DNA of 59,074 bases from Anaerovorax odorimutans (GCA_016841185.1 JAENZQ010000023.1:1-59074), one strand, 5' to 3'. Shown: positions 34,509 through 44,288, numbered from the stretch's first letter. Notes: a model not told the origin generated them from the letters alone. Program-made: numbers and translations.

Positions 34509-35762
34509 GTGAGTAAATTTCATATTACCGGTGGTGTTAGATTATCCGGAGAAACGGTTATTAATGGTGCAAAAAATGCGGTGCTTCCAATCTTAGCGGC
34601 AACAGTAATGAATGGAAACTTTAATATAATTAAGGACTGCCCAAATCTTAAAGATGTACGGACAATGCTGCAAATACTTGATGCCATAGGATGTGATACA
34701 CGTTTCGAGGGAAATACCATTACAGTTAATTCGAAGCCCTTAGATACCTATACAATACCGGAAAATCTGGTTAGTGAAATGCGCTCCTCTATATTTCTAT
34801 TGGGGCCCATGCTGTCTCGCTGTGGCAGGGTGGTGCTCAGTTACCCGGGAGGGTGTGAAATCGGGCCCAGGCCCATCGATTTGCATTTAAAAGTTCTTAA
34901 ATCTTTGGGCGTATCTATCAATGAATCTCATGGTTTTCTCGAATGTAGGGCAGAGAATTTAAAAGGATGTACCATTCAGTTAGATTTTCCAAGTGTGGGA
35001 GCTACAGAAAACGCAATGCTGGCCTCAGTAGAAGCAGATGGCATTACAAGAATAAAAAATGCCGCAAAAGAACCTGAAATAGTTGATTTGCAAAATTTTT
35101 TGAATGCAATGGGAGCGAGAATCAGCGGCGCCGGAACAAGCGAAATATATATTGAAGGAAAAAGAAAACTTAAAGAGGTAGAGTATTCTATCATTCCGGA
35201 TAGGATATTCGCAGGTACCATATTGGCAGCTGTAGCCGGCACCGGCGGTGAGGTTCTACTTAAGAATGTTATATCGGAGCATTTGAGTATCGTATTATCC
35301 AAGTTTATAGAAGCAGGATGCAGTATAAAAGAGGAAAAAAATGAAATATATTTTAAAGCGTCTAAGAAGCTCAATGCGGTCGAAACGATAAAAACTTTAC
35401 CTTATCCCGGGTTTCCGACAGATATGCAGTCACAGTTTTTATCCTTAATGACCATTGCCAAAGGTACCAGCATTATCACGGAAACCATTTTTGAAAGTAG
35501 ATTTAAGATTGTAGATGAACTCTCAAAAATGGGTTCAAAAGTAAAAGTGGATGGAAGAACGGCCATTATTACCGGTGTGGATCAATTAACAGGAGCAAGG
35601 GTATTTGCCAAGGATTTACGGGGAGGAGCTGCTCTGGTTATAGCCGGATTAGCTGCAAAAGGTGAGACGATTGTAGAAAATGTTTGCCATATCGATAGAG
35701 GCTATGATAAATTGGATGTATGTATGAATAATTTAGGAGGTAAAATCATCAGAGAAGATTGA
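34509..35762 (+). CDS. murA: UDP-N-acetylglucosamine 1-carboxyvinyltransferase
   Basis: This is the first committed step of peptidoglycan synthesis, enolpyruvyl transfer from PEP to UDP-GlcNAc. Lys22 is in NGAKNAVLPIL. The fosfomycin-target Cys is present at about 116 (YPGGCEIGPRPIDLHL). GFPTDMQSQFLSL and RGGAALVIAGLAAKG close the two inside-out barrels. A GTG start lies eight bases after GGAGGTG. At 417 aa it is complete. Placement in the dcw cluster before divIB is usual in Firmicutes. Confidence 0.97.
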   Translation: MSKFHITGGVRLSGETVINGAKNAVLPILAATVMNGNFNIIKDCPNLKDVRTMLQILDAIGCDTRFEGNTITVNSKPLDTYTIPENLVSEMRSSIFLLGPMLSRCGRVVLSYPGGCEIGPRPIDLHLKVLKSLGVSINESHGFLECRAENLKGCTIQLDFPSVGATENAMLASVEADGITRIKNAAKEPEIVDLQNFLNAMGARISGAGTSEIYIEGKRKLKEVEYSIIPDRIFAGTILAAVAGTGGEVLLKNVISEHLSIVLSKFIEAGCSIKEEKNEIYFKASKKLNAVETIKTLPYPGFPTDMQSQFLSLMTIAKGTSIITETIFESRFKIVDELSKMGSKVKVDGRTAIITGVDQLTGARVFAKDLRGGAALVIAGLAAKGETIVENVCHIDRGYDKLDVCMNNLGGKIIRED

Positions 35763-35773
35763 GAGGACTGAAG

Positions 35774-36508
35774 ATGAAACGGAAGGACATAATCAAAAAA
35801 CAAAAGAAAAGCTCGATTTTTAAAAAAATTTTGTTTATATTTCTTCTGAGTATTATTTGTTTTTTTATCCTATCATCTGATATATTTTCTGTAAAAGCGG
35901 TTTTCGTAGAAAACAACACCTTGTTTTCACAAGAAGAAATTATTGAAATGTCGGGTATTGTTTTTGGAACCAATACCTTTAAGATAGAGACCAAAGATAT
36001 TTCTGACAGAATAATGGGCAATCCGTTTATAAAAAATGTTCAGGTCAGAAGAAGTCTGCCTGATGGTATCACAATAGAGATTGAAGAACGGAAAGAAGCA
36101 GCCTGTGTTTTCTTTGTTGATCAGTCCATTGTTCTGGATGAAGAGGGATATGTTTTAAAAACTGTAGAAAACAATCCTTATCTTACAATAATAGATGGTT
36201 TGGAAATAGAAGGCTTTGTTGTAGGAGAAAAAATAAAAATAAAAAATCAGCAAGTGCTGGAAGAGGTTTTAAATGTTATAATGGAAATGGACAAACATAA
36301 TCTTTTTTTTAAAAAAATATCCATTGAAAACGGTAAATTCAAGGTTGCTATATACGATAAACTATTTTGTACGGCAGACAGCCAGGTGCTTATTGATAAC
36401 ATGAAAATACTGGGAGATATTATCTATGATCTTCATAAAAAAGATATAAAAAGAGGCATTATAAGGGTTGAAAGTGATGGTTATTTTTCCTATAGCCCGG
36501 CGGATTAA
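35774..36508 (+). CDS. divIB: Cell division protein FtsQ/DivIB
   Basis: This bitopic divisome protein has a basic cytosolic tail (MKRKDIIKKQKKSS), one membrane helix (KILFIFLLSIICFFILSS), then a POTRA domain starting SVKAVFVENNTLFSQEEIIEMSGI and a beta domain with PDGITIEIEERKEAACVF. The ATG at 35774 follows GAGAGGA with good spacing; a TTG at 35759 overlaps the murA stop and is less likely. The length is 244 aa. Family conservation is low but architecture and position agree. Confidence 0.9.
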   Translation: MKRKDIIKKQKKSSIFKKILFIFLLSIICFFILSSDIFSVKAVFVENNTLFSQEEIIEMSGIVFGTNTFKIETKDISDRIMGNPFIKNVQVRRSLPDGITIEIEERKEAACVFFVDQSIVLDEEGYVLKTVENNPYLTIIDGLEIEGFVVGEKIKIKNQQVLEEVLNVIMEMDKHNLFFKKISIENGKFKVAIYDKLFCTADSQVLIDNMKILGDIIYDLHKKDIKRGIIRVESDGYFSYSPAD

Positions 36509-36525
36509 TACGGAGGTAACAAATA

Positions 36526-37251
36526 ATGAAAATTAAGAGTGGACAAATTATGATAGGTCTTCTTGCTGTGATTATCGGCCTCAGCATATCCGTTCAAATT
36601 CATTCCATGGATGGAGATGTTATCGGAGGAGGGCTTGTACCTGTCCAGAAAGCTCAGAGTCTGGCACAGGAATTAAAGGAAGTAAGAAATGAAAAAGCAA
36701 TATTGGTGGAAGAGCTGACAAACCTGGAAAACAGGATCAAAGAAATAGAAGAAGCTGAATCAAAGGATGATATTCTCATAAGGAATTTAGTTTCTGAACT
36801 GGAAAAGTATAAGATGATTTCCGGAATGACAGATGTAAAAGGGCCGGGTGTTATTGTGACAGTAGATGATCCTCCAAAGGAAGATATGGATTATACGGAT
36901 ATGAGTGTTATTATGTATAATTATTCGCTTTTGCTCAGTCTGATCAATAAATTGAATGATGCAGGTGCAGAAGCTATTTCCATTAATGAGCAAAGAATTG
37001 TTGCCATAACGGAAATCAGTCTTGCAGGCTCCAATGTTAATATTAATTCGATTCCTACGGCACCGCCTTTTACAATAAAAGCCATTGGCAATCCGGATAC
37101 ATTGGAATCAACTTTGAACATCCGGTTCGGTATCATTGACCAAATGAGAAACAGTTATAATTTACAGGTAAAGACACAGAAGTTAGACGAAATTATGATC
37201 CCCAGATATAATGACATCATAAAATTTCGATATGCGGTACCTGTTGAATGA
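36526..37251 (+). CDS. DUF881 protein (first of two)
   Basis: This is a bitopic protein: an N-terminal signal-anchor (about 9-28), a coiled coil (about 40-90; QELKEVRNEKAILVEELTNLENRIKEIEEAE), then the DUF881 domain with MTDVKGPGVIVTVDD, LLSLINKLNDAGAEAISINEQRI and PPFTIKAIGNPDTLESTL. Members sit beside division genes in many Gram-positives (YlxW/YlxX of Bacillus), but their exact role is unknown. CGGAGG precedes the ATG. It overlaps the second DUF881 gene by four bases. Confidence 0.92.
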   Translation: MKIKSGQIMIGLLAVIIGLSISVQIHSMDGDVIGGGLVPVQKAQSLAQELKEVRNEKAILVEELTNLENRIKEIEEAESKDDILIRNLVSELEKYKMISGMTDVKGPGVIVTVDDPPKEDMDYTDMSVIMYNYSLLLSLINKLNDAGAEAISINEQRIVAITEISLAGSNVNINSIPTAPPFTIKAIGNPDTLESTLNIRFGIIDQMRNSYNLQVKTQKLDEIMIPRYNDIIKFRYAVPVE

Positions 37252-37991
37252 GACGAAGTATGGTGAAGTTCATGAAAATCAAAACGATATTCCTCTTATT
37301 ATTTTGTATTTTGATAGGTTTGCTGATTTCCATACAATCCAGAATGATTACAGGATCTTTTTTGTATATTTCTCCGAAGGTTCTTCAGGATTATGAAACT
37401 TCTATCAAAACAGAAAAAATGGAGATGGAGCAGATTAAAAGCCTGATTATTGAAAAACAGAATAAACTGAATGAGTATACAGGTTACGAAGAAAGTGACA
37501 ATATTCTATCTGCTATGAATCAGGAGTTGAAAAGACTTAAACTCATAAGCGGGTTTATGGATATTAAAGGAGAAGGCGTTATTGTTCTGCTGGATGATGG
37601 TACCCGAGATCTTTACCAGGGTGAAAATCCCAATGACATTCTTGTTCACGATATTGATTTGCTTACGATTATCAATGATTTAAAGGTAGCAGGCGCCGAA
37701 GCTATTTCAATTAACGGGCAAAGGCTGATCAGCAATACGGAAATTAATTGTTCCGGACATTCTGTAAGAATCAATAACCAATTTTTTGCTCAACCCTTTA
37801 TCATAAAAGCGATCGGAAATCCTAAGACATTAGAATCAGCCCTCTCTGCACCTGGTACATACGGAGAATTTCTGAGGGAATATGGACTGATTTTGAATGT
37901 AAATAAAAGTATTAATATACACATATCCAAATACAGTGAAGGGAAAGATTATAAGTTTCTTAAAACTGTTGAAGAAGGTGAGATGATCTGA
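37248..37991 (+). CDS. DUF881 protein (second of two)
   Basis: This is a paralogue of the previous gene with the same plan: a membrane anchor (about 13-30), a short coiled coil, then SGFMDIKGEGVIVLLDDGT, LLTIINDLKVAGAEAISINGQRL and FIIKAIGNPKTLESAL. The two probably arose by tandem duplication and may form a heteromer. ATG codons at 37248, 37260 and 37272 are all possible; the first gives the ATGA overlap. It runs into sbp with a one-base overlap. Confidence 0.9.
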   Translation: MRRSMVKFMKIKTIFLLLFCILIGLLISIQSRMITGSFLYISPKVLQDYETSIKTEKMEMEQIKSLIIEKQNKLNEYTGYEESDNILSAMNQELKRLKLISGFMDIKGEGVIVLLDDGTRDLYQGENPNDILVHDIDLLTIINDLKVAGAEAISINGQRLISNTEINCSGHSVRINNQFFAQPFIIKAIGNPKTLESALSAPGTYGEFLREYGLILNVNKSINIHISKYSEGKDYKFLKTVEEGEMI

Positions 37992-38335
37992 TGTTAGTTG
38001 CAGTTATTGGGCTGGTTATAGGTGTTGTATTAGGCTTCTTTTTACCAAATTTTTATCCTGTGGAATACTCTTTTTATATTTCTATTGCAGTACTTGCTGC
38101 ATTGGATTCTGTTTTTGGTGCTGTGAGAGCCAATATGGAAGGGCGTTTTGATATGCTCATTTTCATTTCAGGCTTTTTGGGAAATGCAATCATTGCAGGA
38201 CTATTGGCTTATATAGGAGATAAGATGGGCGTTCCTTTATATTATGCTGCCATTTTTGTTTTTGGAGGTCGATTATTTCAGAATTTCGCGACTATCCGGC
38301 GTATGCTTATTGACAGATACTTCAGAAAAAAGTAA
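37991..38335 (+). CDS. sbp: Small basic protein Sbp (DUF1290)
   Basis: This 114-residue membrane protein has about three hydrophobic helices and a basic tail (RRMLIDRYFRKK). It carries the conserved stretch ISIAVLAALDSVFGAVRANMEGRFDMLIF and GDKMGVPLYYAAIFVFGGRLFQN. In Bacillus it lies between the ylxWX genes and ftsAZ; the function is not established. In this window it is followed directly by ftsZ, with no ftsA. The start overlaps the preceding stop (TGATG). Confidence 0.93.
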   Translation: MLVAVIGLVIGVVLGFFLPNFYPVEYSFYISIAVLAALDSVFGAVRANMEGRFDMLIFISGFLGNAIIAGLLAYIGDKMGVPLYYAAIFVFGGRLFQNFATIRRMLIDRYFRKK

Positions 38336-38375
38336 AAATATAATAAAGACTATTGTTTTAAATCTATGTTTGTTA

Positions 38376-38384
38376 TGCTATAAT
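38376..38384 (+). promoter_or_regulatory. Extended -10 promoter of ftsZ
   Basis: TGCTATAAT is an exact extended -10 box, 32 bases before the ftsZ start. A TTGTTT lies 20 bases upstream of the hexamer, which is rather far. It would let ftsZ be expressed apart from the cluster. Confidence 0.6.
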
Positions 38385-38416
38385 AAATTCATTGGGTTTT
38401 ACGGGGAGGTTGGCTT

Positions 38417-39496
38417 ATGTTCGAGTTTGATGTTGACATTGAGAATTTTGCACAAATTAAGGTTATCGGCGTTGGCGGTGGCGGCAACAACGCTATAAAT
38501 AGAATGATTGAGGCTGGATTGAAGGGTGTTCAGTTTATTGCTATAAATACGGACAAGCAGGCACTGTTTTCTTCAAAGGCAGAAACTAAAATTCAAATTG
38601 GGGAGAAACTGACAAAGGGTCTTGGTGCAGGTGCCAATCCTGAAATTGGACAAAAAGCCGCAGAAGAAAGTTTTGAAGATTTAAGTAAAATTATTCAAGG
38701 TGCTGATATGGTTTTTATTACTGCAGGAATGGGTGGCGGTACCGGAACAGGTGCAGCACCTATTGTGGCAAAATTAGCCAGAGAGCAGGGCATTCTAACG
38801 GTAGGCGTTGTGACAAAGCCATTTACTTTTGAGGGTAAGCGGAGAAGGGATCAGGCCGATCTCGGTATTGATTATCTTAAAAAGTATGTAGATTCATTGG
38901 TAATTGTCCCAAATGATAAACTTCTACAGATATCAGAAAAACAGACTTCTATGATTGAGGCTTTCCAAATGGCCGATGATGTTTTAAGATTGGGTGTTCA
39001 AGGCATTTCAGATCTTATAGCAGATGCCGGTCTTATTAATTTGGATTTTGCTGATGTAAAGACCATTATGAGTGATCGAGGGATTGCTCATATGGGTGTG
39101 GGGAAAGGAAAAGGAGAAAATCGTGTGGTGGATGCTGTAAAGCAAGCGATAGAAAGTCCGTTGCTTGAAACATCCATAGAAGGTGCCAGTGCAATTCTGC
39201 TCAATATCATGGGCGGCTATGACTTGGGAATGCTGGAAGTTAATGAAGCGGCGGATCTTATTGAAAAATCTGCTGATCCTGAGGCCATTGTTATTTTTGG
39301 AGCTTCAATAAAAGAAGATATCAAAGATGAAATATACATAACTGTTATTGCAACGGGCTTTGAAGGCATGAGAAGCAAGGAGGCTTTGGAGGATGAAGCC
39401 CAATTGGAGGGAAATGATAAATTGTCGGATATCTTTAAAAAATTTGACAAAGAATTGGACATACCAAGCTTCCTCAAAATAGATGATTTGGACTAA
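38417..39496 (+). CDS. ftsZ: Cell division protein FtsZ
   Basis: This tubulin-like GTPase forms the cytokinetic ring. The N-terminal [13 protein letters not shown], tubulin signature [16 protein letters not shown] (about 106-121), [14 protein letters not shown] and T7 loop [11 protein letters not shown] are intact. The core ends near 315, then a short linker and a C-terminal peptide [13 protein letters not shown], the site recognised by FtsA, SepF and ZapA-type partners. At 359 aa the linker is short. GGGGAGG precedes the ATG. ftsA is missing upstream, so SepF or another anchor must tether the ring. Confidence 0.98.
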   Translation: MFEFDVDIENFAQIKVIGVGGGGNNAINRMIEAGLKGVQFIAINTDKQALFSSKAETKIQIGEKLTKGLGAGANPEIGQKAAEESFEDLSKIIQGADMVFITAGMGGGTGTGAAPIVAKLAREQGILTVGVVTKPFTFEGKRRRDQADLGIDYLKKYVDSLVIVPNDKLLQISEKQTSMIEAFQMADDVLRLGVQGISDLIADAGLINLDFADVKTIMSDRGIAHMGVGKGKGENRVVDAVKQAIESPLLETSIEGASAILLNIMGGYDLGMLEVNEAADLIEKSADPEAIVIFGASIKEDIKDEIYITVIATGFEGMRSKEALEDEAQLEGNDKLSDIFKKFDKELDIPSFLKIDDLD

Positions 39497-39497
39497 A

Positions 39498-39526
39498 CCG
39501 GCATACTGCCGGTTTTATTTTTCCTA
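39498..39526 (+). terminator. Terminator of the division cluster
   Basis: The stem AAACCGGCA / TGCCGGTTT with loop TAC is followed by TATTTTT. Confidence 0.88.
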
Positions 39527-39650
39527 AAGAGGCTAAAATATATAGTAAGAATCATCAATTTTTAAAGCTATACGGATAAGGCGCTTGAAATTTGAAGAGA
39601 TTTATCGCATTCTTATGAAGATAATGGTAAAATACATTTAAGGTGATGTT

Positions 39651-40457
39651 ATGATAAAAGAGATTACTTCCAAAGACAATCTTATGATAAAAAGAATAAA
39701 GCAACTGGAACACAAAAAATACAGAGATAAATACGGTTTGTTTCTACTGGAAGGGATGCATCTTATTGAAGAAGCCTTAAAATACAATACCATACTTAAT
39801 TATATCGTATACAGCGATTCTTTTATAAAAGATCCTTATCAGGAAGAACTGATCAACTTTCTTTGTGAAAAAAATAATAGCATATACAATGTTTCTGATT
39901 CATTATTTGAATATATCGCAGAGACTGAGAATCCGCAAGGAATCATTGCAGCTGCCGTTAAACCTCAGACTGATTTTGAGGAAGTTCTGAAAACCGATGG
40001 CTCCAGTGTTGTGATTCTGGACAGGATTCAAGATCCGGGTAATATGGGAACTATTTTAAGAACGGCAGATGCAGCGGGAATCCATGGGGTTATTTCGATG
40101 AAAGGAAGCGTAGATTTTTTTAATTCCAAAACAGTCCGTGCGGCTGCAGGTTCGATTTTCAGGATACCTCTTTTCCAGTTCAATGATAACAATCAGTTGA
40201 CTGATGCACTTAGAAGGCATAAAAAGAAGACTATTGCTACTTCTCCAAGAGCGAAGGATTATTATTATAATTTGCCTGTTTTTGAAAATTATGGTTTGAT
40301 AATCGGAAATGAAGCTAATGGTGTAAGTGAGACACTACTTGATTATGCAGATTATAGGGTGAAAATTCCCATGCTTAGAGATACCGAATCATTGAATGCC
40401 TCTATAGCAGCATCTATTATTCTGTATGAAATGGTTCGAAAAAAAATGAATATATAA
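39651..40457 (+). CDS. TrmH/SpoU-family RNA 2'-O-ribose methyltransferase
   Basis: This SPOUT methyltransferase has an N-terminal substrate-binding domain (about 1-90, with KYGLFLLEGMHLIEEAL). The knotted SAM domain shows the three family motifs: LDRIQDPGNMGTILRTADAAG (about 125-145), LIIGNEANGVSE and KIPMLRDTESLNASIAASIILYE. It modifies ribose in rRNA or tRNA; the exact position cannot be read. AAGGTG precedes the ATG. It is a single gene before the pheST leader. In many Firmicutes a rlmB-like gene stands next to pheS, as here. Confidence 0.92.
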   Translation: MIKEITSKDNLMIKRIKQLEHKKYRDKYGLFLLEGMHLIEEALKYNTILNYIVYSDSFIKDPYQEELINFLCEKNNSIYNVSDSLFEYIAETENPQGIIAAAVKPQTDFEEVLKTDGSSVVILDRIQDPGNMGTILRTADAAGIHGVISMKGSVDFFNSKTVRAAAGSIFRIPLFQFNDNNQLTDALRRHKKKTIATSPRAKDYYYNLPVFENYGLIIGNEANGVSETLLDYADYRVKIPMLRDTESLNASIAASIILYEMVRKKMNI

Positions 40458-40461
40458 TATC

Positions 40462-40490
40462 TTGAAAAGAAAACAGGGATATGGTAATAT
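40462..40490 (+). promoter_or_regulatory. Sigma-A promoter of pheST
   Basis: TTGAAA and TAATAT are separated by 17 bases. The transcript would start near 40497, just before a TAAGTATAAGTATAAGTG array. Confidence 0.65.
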
Positions 40491-40500
40491 AGTGCATATT

Positions 40501-40522
40501 TAAGTATAAGTATAAGTGTAAA
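40501..40522 (+). repeat. TAAGTR hexamer array
   Basis: TAAGTATAAGTATAAGTG plus remnants, at the very 5' end of the predicted pheST transcript. The same hexamer recurs at 44361 (opposite strand), 48834 and 49361. Confidence 0.75.
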
Positions 40523-40534
40523 TAAAAGAAAATT

Positions 40535-40797
40535 ATTAAAATGGCGATGATGAAGAAAGTAGGATGTTTGTATCAAATGTCAGAGAAAAGTGCCTTGGCT
40601 GGGAGCATTTATTTGTAAACATTTGAAGTTCACTTCAGAGCCGGCTTTCTGAAACATTTACTTCATATATTGGCTAAACTTTGGTAAGAGGTAGGAAAGC
40701 CCGGGTACATAACGTTATATGTATTAAGTGATAGATATTTAATTTCTATAATTAGGGTGGTACCGCGGAATCCCGTCCCTTGCAGGGGCGTTTTTTT
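40535..40797 (+). promoter_or_regulatory. T-box riboswitch, phenylalanine type (specifier TTC)
   Basis: AGAGA with the GNTG-type loop TTGGCTGGGAG lies in stem I. The specifier TTC is at 40629-40631, before ACTTCAGAGC. The T-box AGGGTGGTACCGCG is at 40754-40767. The terminator CGTCCCT-TGC-AGGGGCG (40774-40790) precedes seven T. Uncharged tRNA-Phe would allow read-through into pheS. The specifier agrees with the gene it controls. Confidence 0.95.
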
Positions 40798-40831
40798 ATT
40801 GTATAAAGGTTGTGAGAAAGGAGATACATCA

Positions 40832-41854
40832 ATGAAAAATAAGCTTTTTGAGATTAAAAATACTGCAATAAATCTCATCGAAGAAGCCGCAACAAAGGAT
40901 GCTCTTGAGAAAATAAGAGTAGAATTTTTAGGGAAAAAAGGCCGGCTTACATCAGTTCTGCGAGGAATGGGCAACCTGTCTGCAGAAGAAAGGCCTGCTG
41001 TTGGAAAGATTGCTAACGAAGTCAGACAGGTGTTGGAAGAGGAACTTAAGAAAGCATTTGATAATATCAATGAAAAAGAAAAACTTGAGAAACTTCACAA
41101 AGAAACATTAGATGTTACAATCCCGGGCAAGAAAATTACTTTAGGAAGCAAGCATCCTCTTACCGTTACATTGGATGAAATCACTAAAATATTTATGAAT
41201 ATGGGTTTTAAAGTAACGGAGGGACCTGAAGTTGAGACGGTTTATTATAATTTTGATGCATTGAATGCTCCGAAGAACCATCCTTCACGGGATATAACCG
41301 ATACTTTTTATATTTCCGATAATGTGCTGCTCAGGACGCAGACGTCCCCTGTTCAAGTAAGGACACTGAAAAGCCAGGCACCTCCTATTAAAGTTATTGC
41401 TCCGGGAAGGTGCTTCCGATGCGATACTCCTGATGCTACCCACTCGCCAATGTTTCAGCAAGTAGAAGGGCTCTTAGTGGATAAAGGTATTACCATGTCG
41501 GATCTCAAAGGAACCTTGGATGTTTTTGCAAAACATCTTTTTGGCCCTCAGGTCAAAACAAAATTCAGGCCGCATTATTTTCCTTTTACAGAGCCAAGTG
41601 CAGAAGTGGATGTAACCTGCTTTAAATGTGGAGGCTCCGGATGTCGTGTTTGTAAAGGCAGTGGCTGGATTGAAATACTGGGAGCAGGAATGGTGCACCC
41701 CAATGTATTAAAAGAAGGCGGAGTCGATACCGAAGTTTACAGCGGTTTTGCTTTTGGTATGGGTGTGGAAAGAATTGCCATGCTTAAATATGAAGTGGAT
41801 GATATAAGACTATTTTATGAGAATGATATGAGATTTATTGAACAATTCAGATAG
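40832..41854 (+). CDS. pheS: Phenylalanyl-tRNA synthetase, alpha chain
   Basis: This is the catalytic chain of the alpha2-beta2 enzyme that charges tRNA-Phe. The N-terminal coiled coil covers about 1-85 and binds tRNA. Class II motifs include [36 protein letters not shown] and [35 protein letters not shown] is the usual Cys-rich loop of bacterial PheS. The ATG at 40832 follows AAAGGAG. An upstream in-frame codon at 40757 lies inside the T-box terminator and is not the start. The length is 340 aa. It is followed by pheT after 14 bases. Confidence 0.97.
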   Translation: MKNKLFEIKNTAINLIEEAATKDALEKIRVEFLGKKGRLTSVLRGMGNLSAEERPAVGKIANEVRQVLEEELKKAFDNINEKEKLEKLHKETLDVTIPGKKITLGSKHPLTVTLDEITKIFMNMGFKVTEGPEVETVYYNFDALNAPKNHPSRDITDTFYISDNVLLRTQTSPVQVRTLKSQAPPIKVIAPGRCFRCDTPDATHSPMFQQVEGLLVDKGITMSDLKGTLDVFAKHLFGPQVKTKFRPHYFPFTEPSAEVDVTCFKCGGSGCRVCKGSGWIEILGAGMVHPNVLKEGGVDTEVYSGFAFGMGVERIAMLKYEVDDIRLFYENDMRFIEQFR

Positions 41855-41868
41855 AAGGAGGTATTTAT

Positions 41869-44259
41869 ATGTTGGTCCCAATCAGTTGGTTAAAAGAGTA
41901 TGTGAATATTAAAGATATGGAATCAAAAGATTTTTTAGATAGAATGATTATGTCGGGTTCAAATATTGAAGAAGTTCATCATTACGGCGAAGGTATCAAA
42001 AAAGTTGTGGTTGGAAAGGTTTTAAAAGTTGAGAAACATCCGGATGCAGATAAACTTTTCGTGATAACTGTAGATATTGGGAGCGAGGTGCTCACTATAG
42101 TAACAGGTGCGGATAATGTTCATGAAGAGGATTATGTGCCTGTTGTTCAGTCAGGCGGCTGGCTGCCGGGAGGCATTAAAATAAAAAAGGGTAAACTCAG
42201 AGGCATTGAGTCCAATGGGATGTTATGTTCGGCACAGGAATTGGGATTTGGAGATAATGTGGTTCCTGCTGCCATAAAAGAAGGAATCCTTATATTGGAT
42301 CAGGCATATCCTCTTGGAATGGATATTTTGGAAGCACTTGATCTGAAGGAGGAAGTTGTTGAATTTGAAATCACACCCAACCGCCCGGACTGTCTTAGTA
42401 TATTGGGCATGGCCAGGGAGGCAGCCGCAGTTTTTTCTGATACGATAAAATATCCTTCTACAGATATTAAACATAATACAGATGATATTAATGATTATAT
42501 CTCTGTACAAATCGAAAAGCCGGAGCTCTGCAAAAGATTTACTGTGAAAGCCATAAAGGATATTGTCATCAGGCAGTCTCCCTGGTGGCTTCAGAAAAGG
42601 CTGATGGCTTCCGGCGTCAGACCTATAAACAATATCGTAGATATAACCAATTATGTCATGTTGGAGTATGGGCAGCCGTTGCATGCTTATGATCTAAGGT
42701 ATGTTTCGGGTAATAAGATTGTTGTAGATACTGCTTCAGACAGTCAGAAATTTACTACATTAGACGGAGTGGAACGTCAGCTGAATTCTAAAATGCTGAT
42801 GATCAATGATGCGAAAGAAGCTGTGGGTCTGGCCGGTGTAATGGGTGGTTTGAACTCTGAGATAAAAGATGATACCGTAAGTATTCTTATTGAGGCAGCT
42901 AATTTTGATGCAGACAATGTAAGAGCCACTTCAAAGAAATTAGGACTCAGGACGGAAGCTTCCTCCAGATTTGAAAAAGGAGTTGATACAAATCTTACTC
43001 TGGATGCCGTTAACAGAGCATGTAAGCTTATCGAAGAATTAGAGGCGGGAACAATCATAGCAGGCACCATAGATGTATATCCGAAGACTGAAGAACCGCG
43101 AAGGATAAAAGTCAGGCCCGACAGAATCAATGCGCTTTTAAATACGAATATGTCTACAGATGAACTTGCGGATTTGTATAAGAGATTGGAGATGGAAGTC
43201 GACTTGGGTGATGGCGCTGACTTATATGTTCAGCCGCCTACTGTAAGGTTGGACTTGAAAGAAGAAGTGGATTTGCTGGAAGAAGCAGCTCGAATATATG
43301 GATATGACAATTTGGATGCTACGATTCCAAAAGGGTATACTCAGGGCGGAAACAGCAGTAAACTGGATTTTCAAAATATGGTTAAAGAGGTACTTGCTGC
43401 CTCAGGCTTGAACGAAATACAGACGTATTCTTTTGCCAGCCCTAAAGGGGCCGATATGATTGAGCTGCCTGAGGCAAGTATCAAAAGAAATTTTATTAAG
43501 TTGATTAACCCTCTTGGTGAGGAAAACAGTATCATGAGAACGACACTTATTCCGAATATGATGGAAACACTAATAATTAATTATAATAGAAATATAAACA
43601 GAGCAGCTGCCTATGAATTAGGAAGAATATTTCTGCCTTCCGATACTGAATTGCCAAATGAGGCCATAAGCCTGGTATTAGGTGCATATGGACAGAAAAA
43701 TGATTTCTATATGTTGAAAGGAATTGTTGAAACCTTATTGGATAAAATCGGAATAAAAGGTGCGGAATATGAGCCGGAGGCCAATCATTCCACTTTCCAT
43801 CCCGGAAGGTGTGCCAATATACTGTATAAAAATGAGTATCTTGGTATAATAGGTGAAATTCATCCGGATGTTGCCGAAAACTATGATATTTCTGCCAGAG
43901 TATACATCTGTGAATTGGATTTTGAAAGTATATTATTAAATGCGGATACGGAAAAAATCTATTCTCCTTTACCCAAGTATCCTGCAATGGATAGAGATAT
44001 GGCAATTGTAGTGGAGGAGAAGGTATATGTCAGGGAGATAGAAAAAATTATTTTAGAAAATGGCGGTAAAATATTAGAAAATGTTGAGCTTTTCGATATA
44101 TACAGAGGAAAGCAGGTCAAAGAAGGGCATAAGAGTATTGCTTATTCCCTTACTTATCGGAATGCCGAGAAAACTTTAACCGATGGAGAAGTTAACAGAG
44201 TGCATTCACGTATCATTAAAGCTTTGAAAGAGAAGCTTGGAGCCGAACTTAGAGAATAG
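41869..44259 (+). CDS. pheT: Phenylalanyl-tRNA synthetase, beta chain
   Basis: At 796 aa the full bacterial domain set is visible. There is an N-terminal OB-type tRNA-binding domain (about 40-150; VGKVLKVEKHPDADKLFV). The B3/B4 editing domain includes GVRPINNIVDITNYVMLEYGQPLHAYD. B5 follows, then the catalytic-like core, and the C-terminal anticodon-binding domain (KYPAMDRDMAIVVEEKVYVREIEKII). AGGAGG precedes the ATG. It is co-transcribed with pheS and regulated by the Phe T-box. Confidence 0.97.
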   Translation: MLVPISWLKEYVNIKDMESKDFLDRMIMSGSNIEEVHHYGEGIKKVVVGKVLKVEKHPDADKLFVITVDIGSEVLTIVTGADNVHEEDYVPVVQSGGWLPGGIKIKKGKLRGIESNGMLCSAQELGFGDNVVPAAIKEGILILDQAYPLGMDILEALDLKEEVVEFEITPNRPDCLSILGMAREAAAVFSDTIKYPSTDIKHNTDDINDYISVQIEKPELCKRFTVKAIKDIVIRQSPWWLQKRLMASGVRPINNIVDITNYVMLEYGQPLHAYDLRYVSGNKIVVDTASDSQKFTTLDGVERQLNSKMLMINDAKEAVGLAGVMGGLNSEIKDDTVSILIEAANFDADNVRATSKKLGLRTEASSRFEKGVDTNLTLDAVNRACKLIEELEAGTIIAGTIDVYPKTEEPRRIKVRPDRINALLNTNMSTDELADLYKRLEMEVDLGDGADLYVQPPTVRLDLKEEVDLLEEAARIYGYDNLDATIPKGYTQGGNSSKLDFQNMVKEVLAASGLNEIQTYSFASPKGADMIELPEASIKRNFIKLINPLGEENSIMRTTLIPNMMETLIINYNRNINRAAAYELGRIFLPSDTELPNEAISLVLGAYGQKNDFYMLKGIVETLLDKIGIKGAEYEPEANHSTFHPGRCANILYKNEYLGIIGEIHPDVAENYDISARVYICELDFESILLNADTEKIYSPLPKYPAMDRDMAIVVEEKVYVREIEKIILENGGKILENVELFDIYRGKQVKEGHKSIAYSLTYRNAEKTLTDGEVNRVHSRIIKALKEKLGAELRE

Positions 44260-44288
44260 GCACTTTGCTGCATTAGCAGCAAAGTGCC
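44259..44288. terminator. Hairpin after pheT
   Basis: GGCACTTTGCTGC and GCAGCAAAGTGCC are perfect reverse complements around loop ATTA. The stem starts at the last base of the stop codon. It has no T-run, so it may need other signals or stabilise the 3' end. Confidence 0.65.

Noticed and set aside
40757-40831. Upstream start for pheS
   Set aside because: The added codons are the T-box and terminator; the ATG at 40832 has AAAGGAG and matches the family start.
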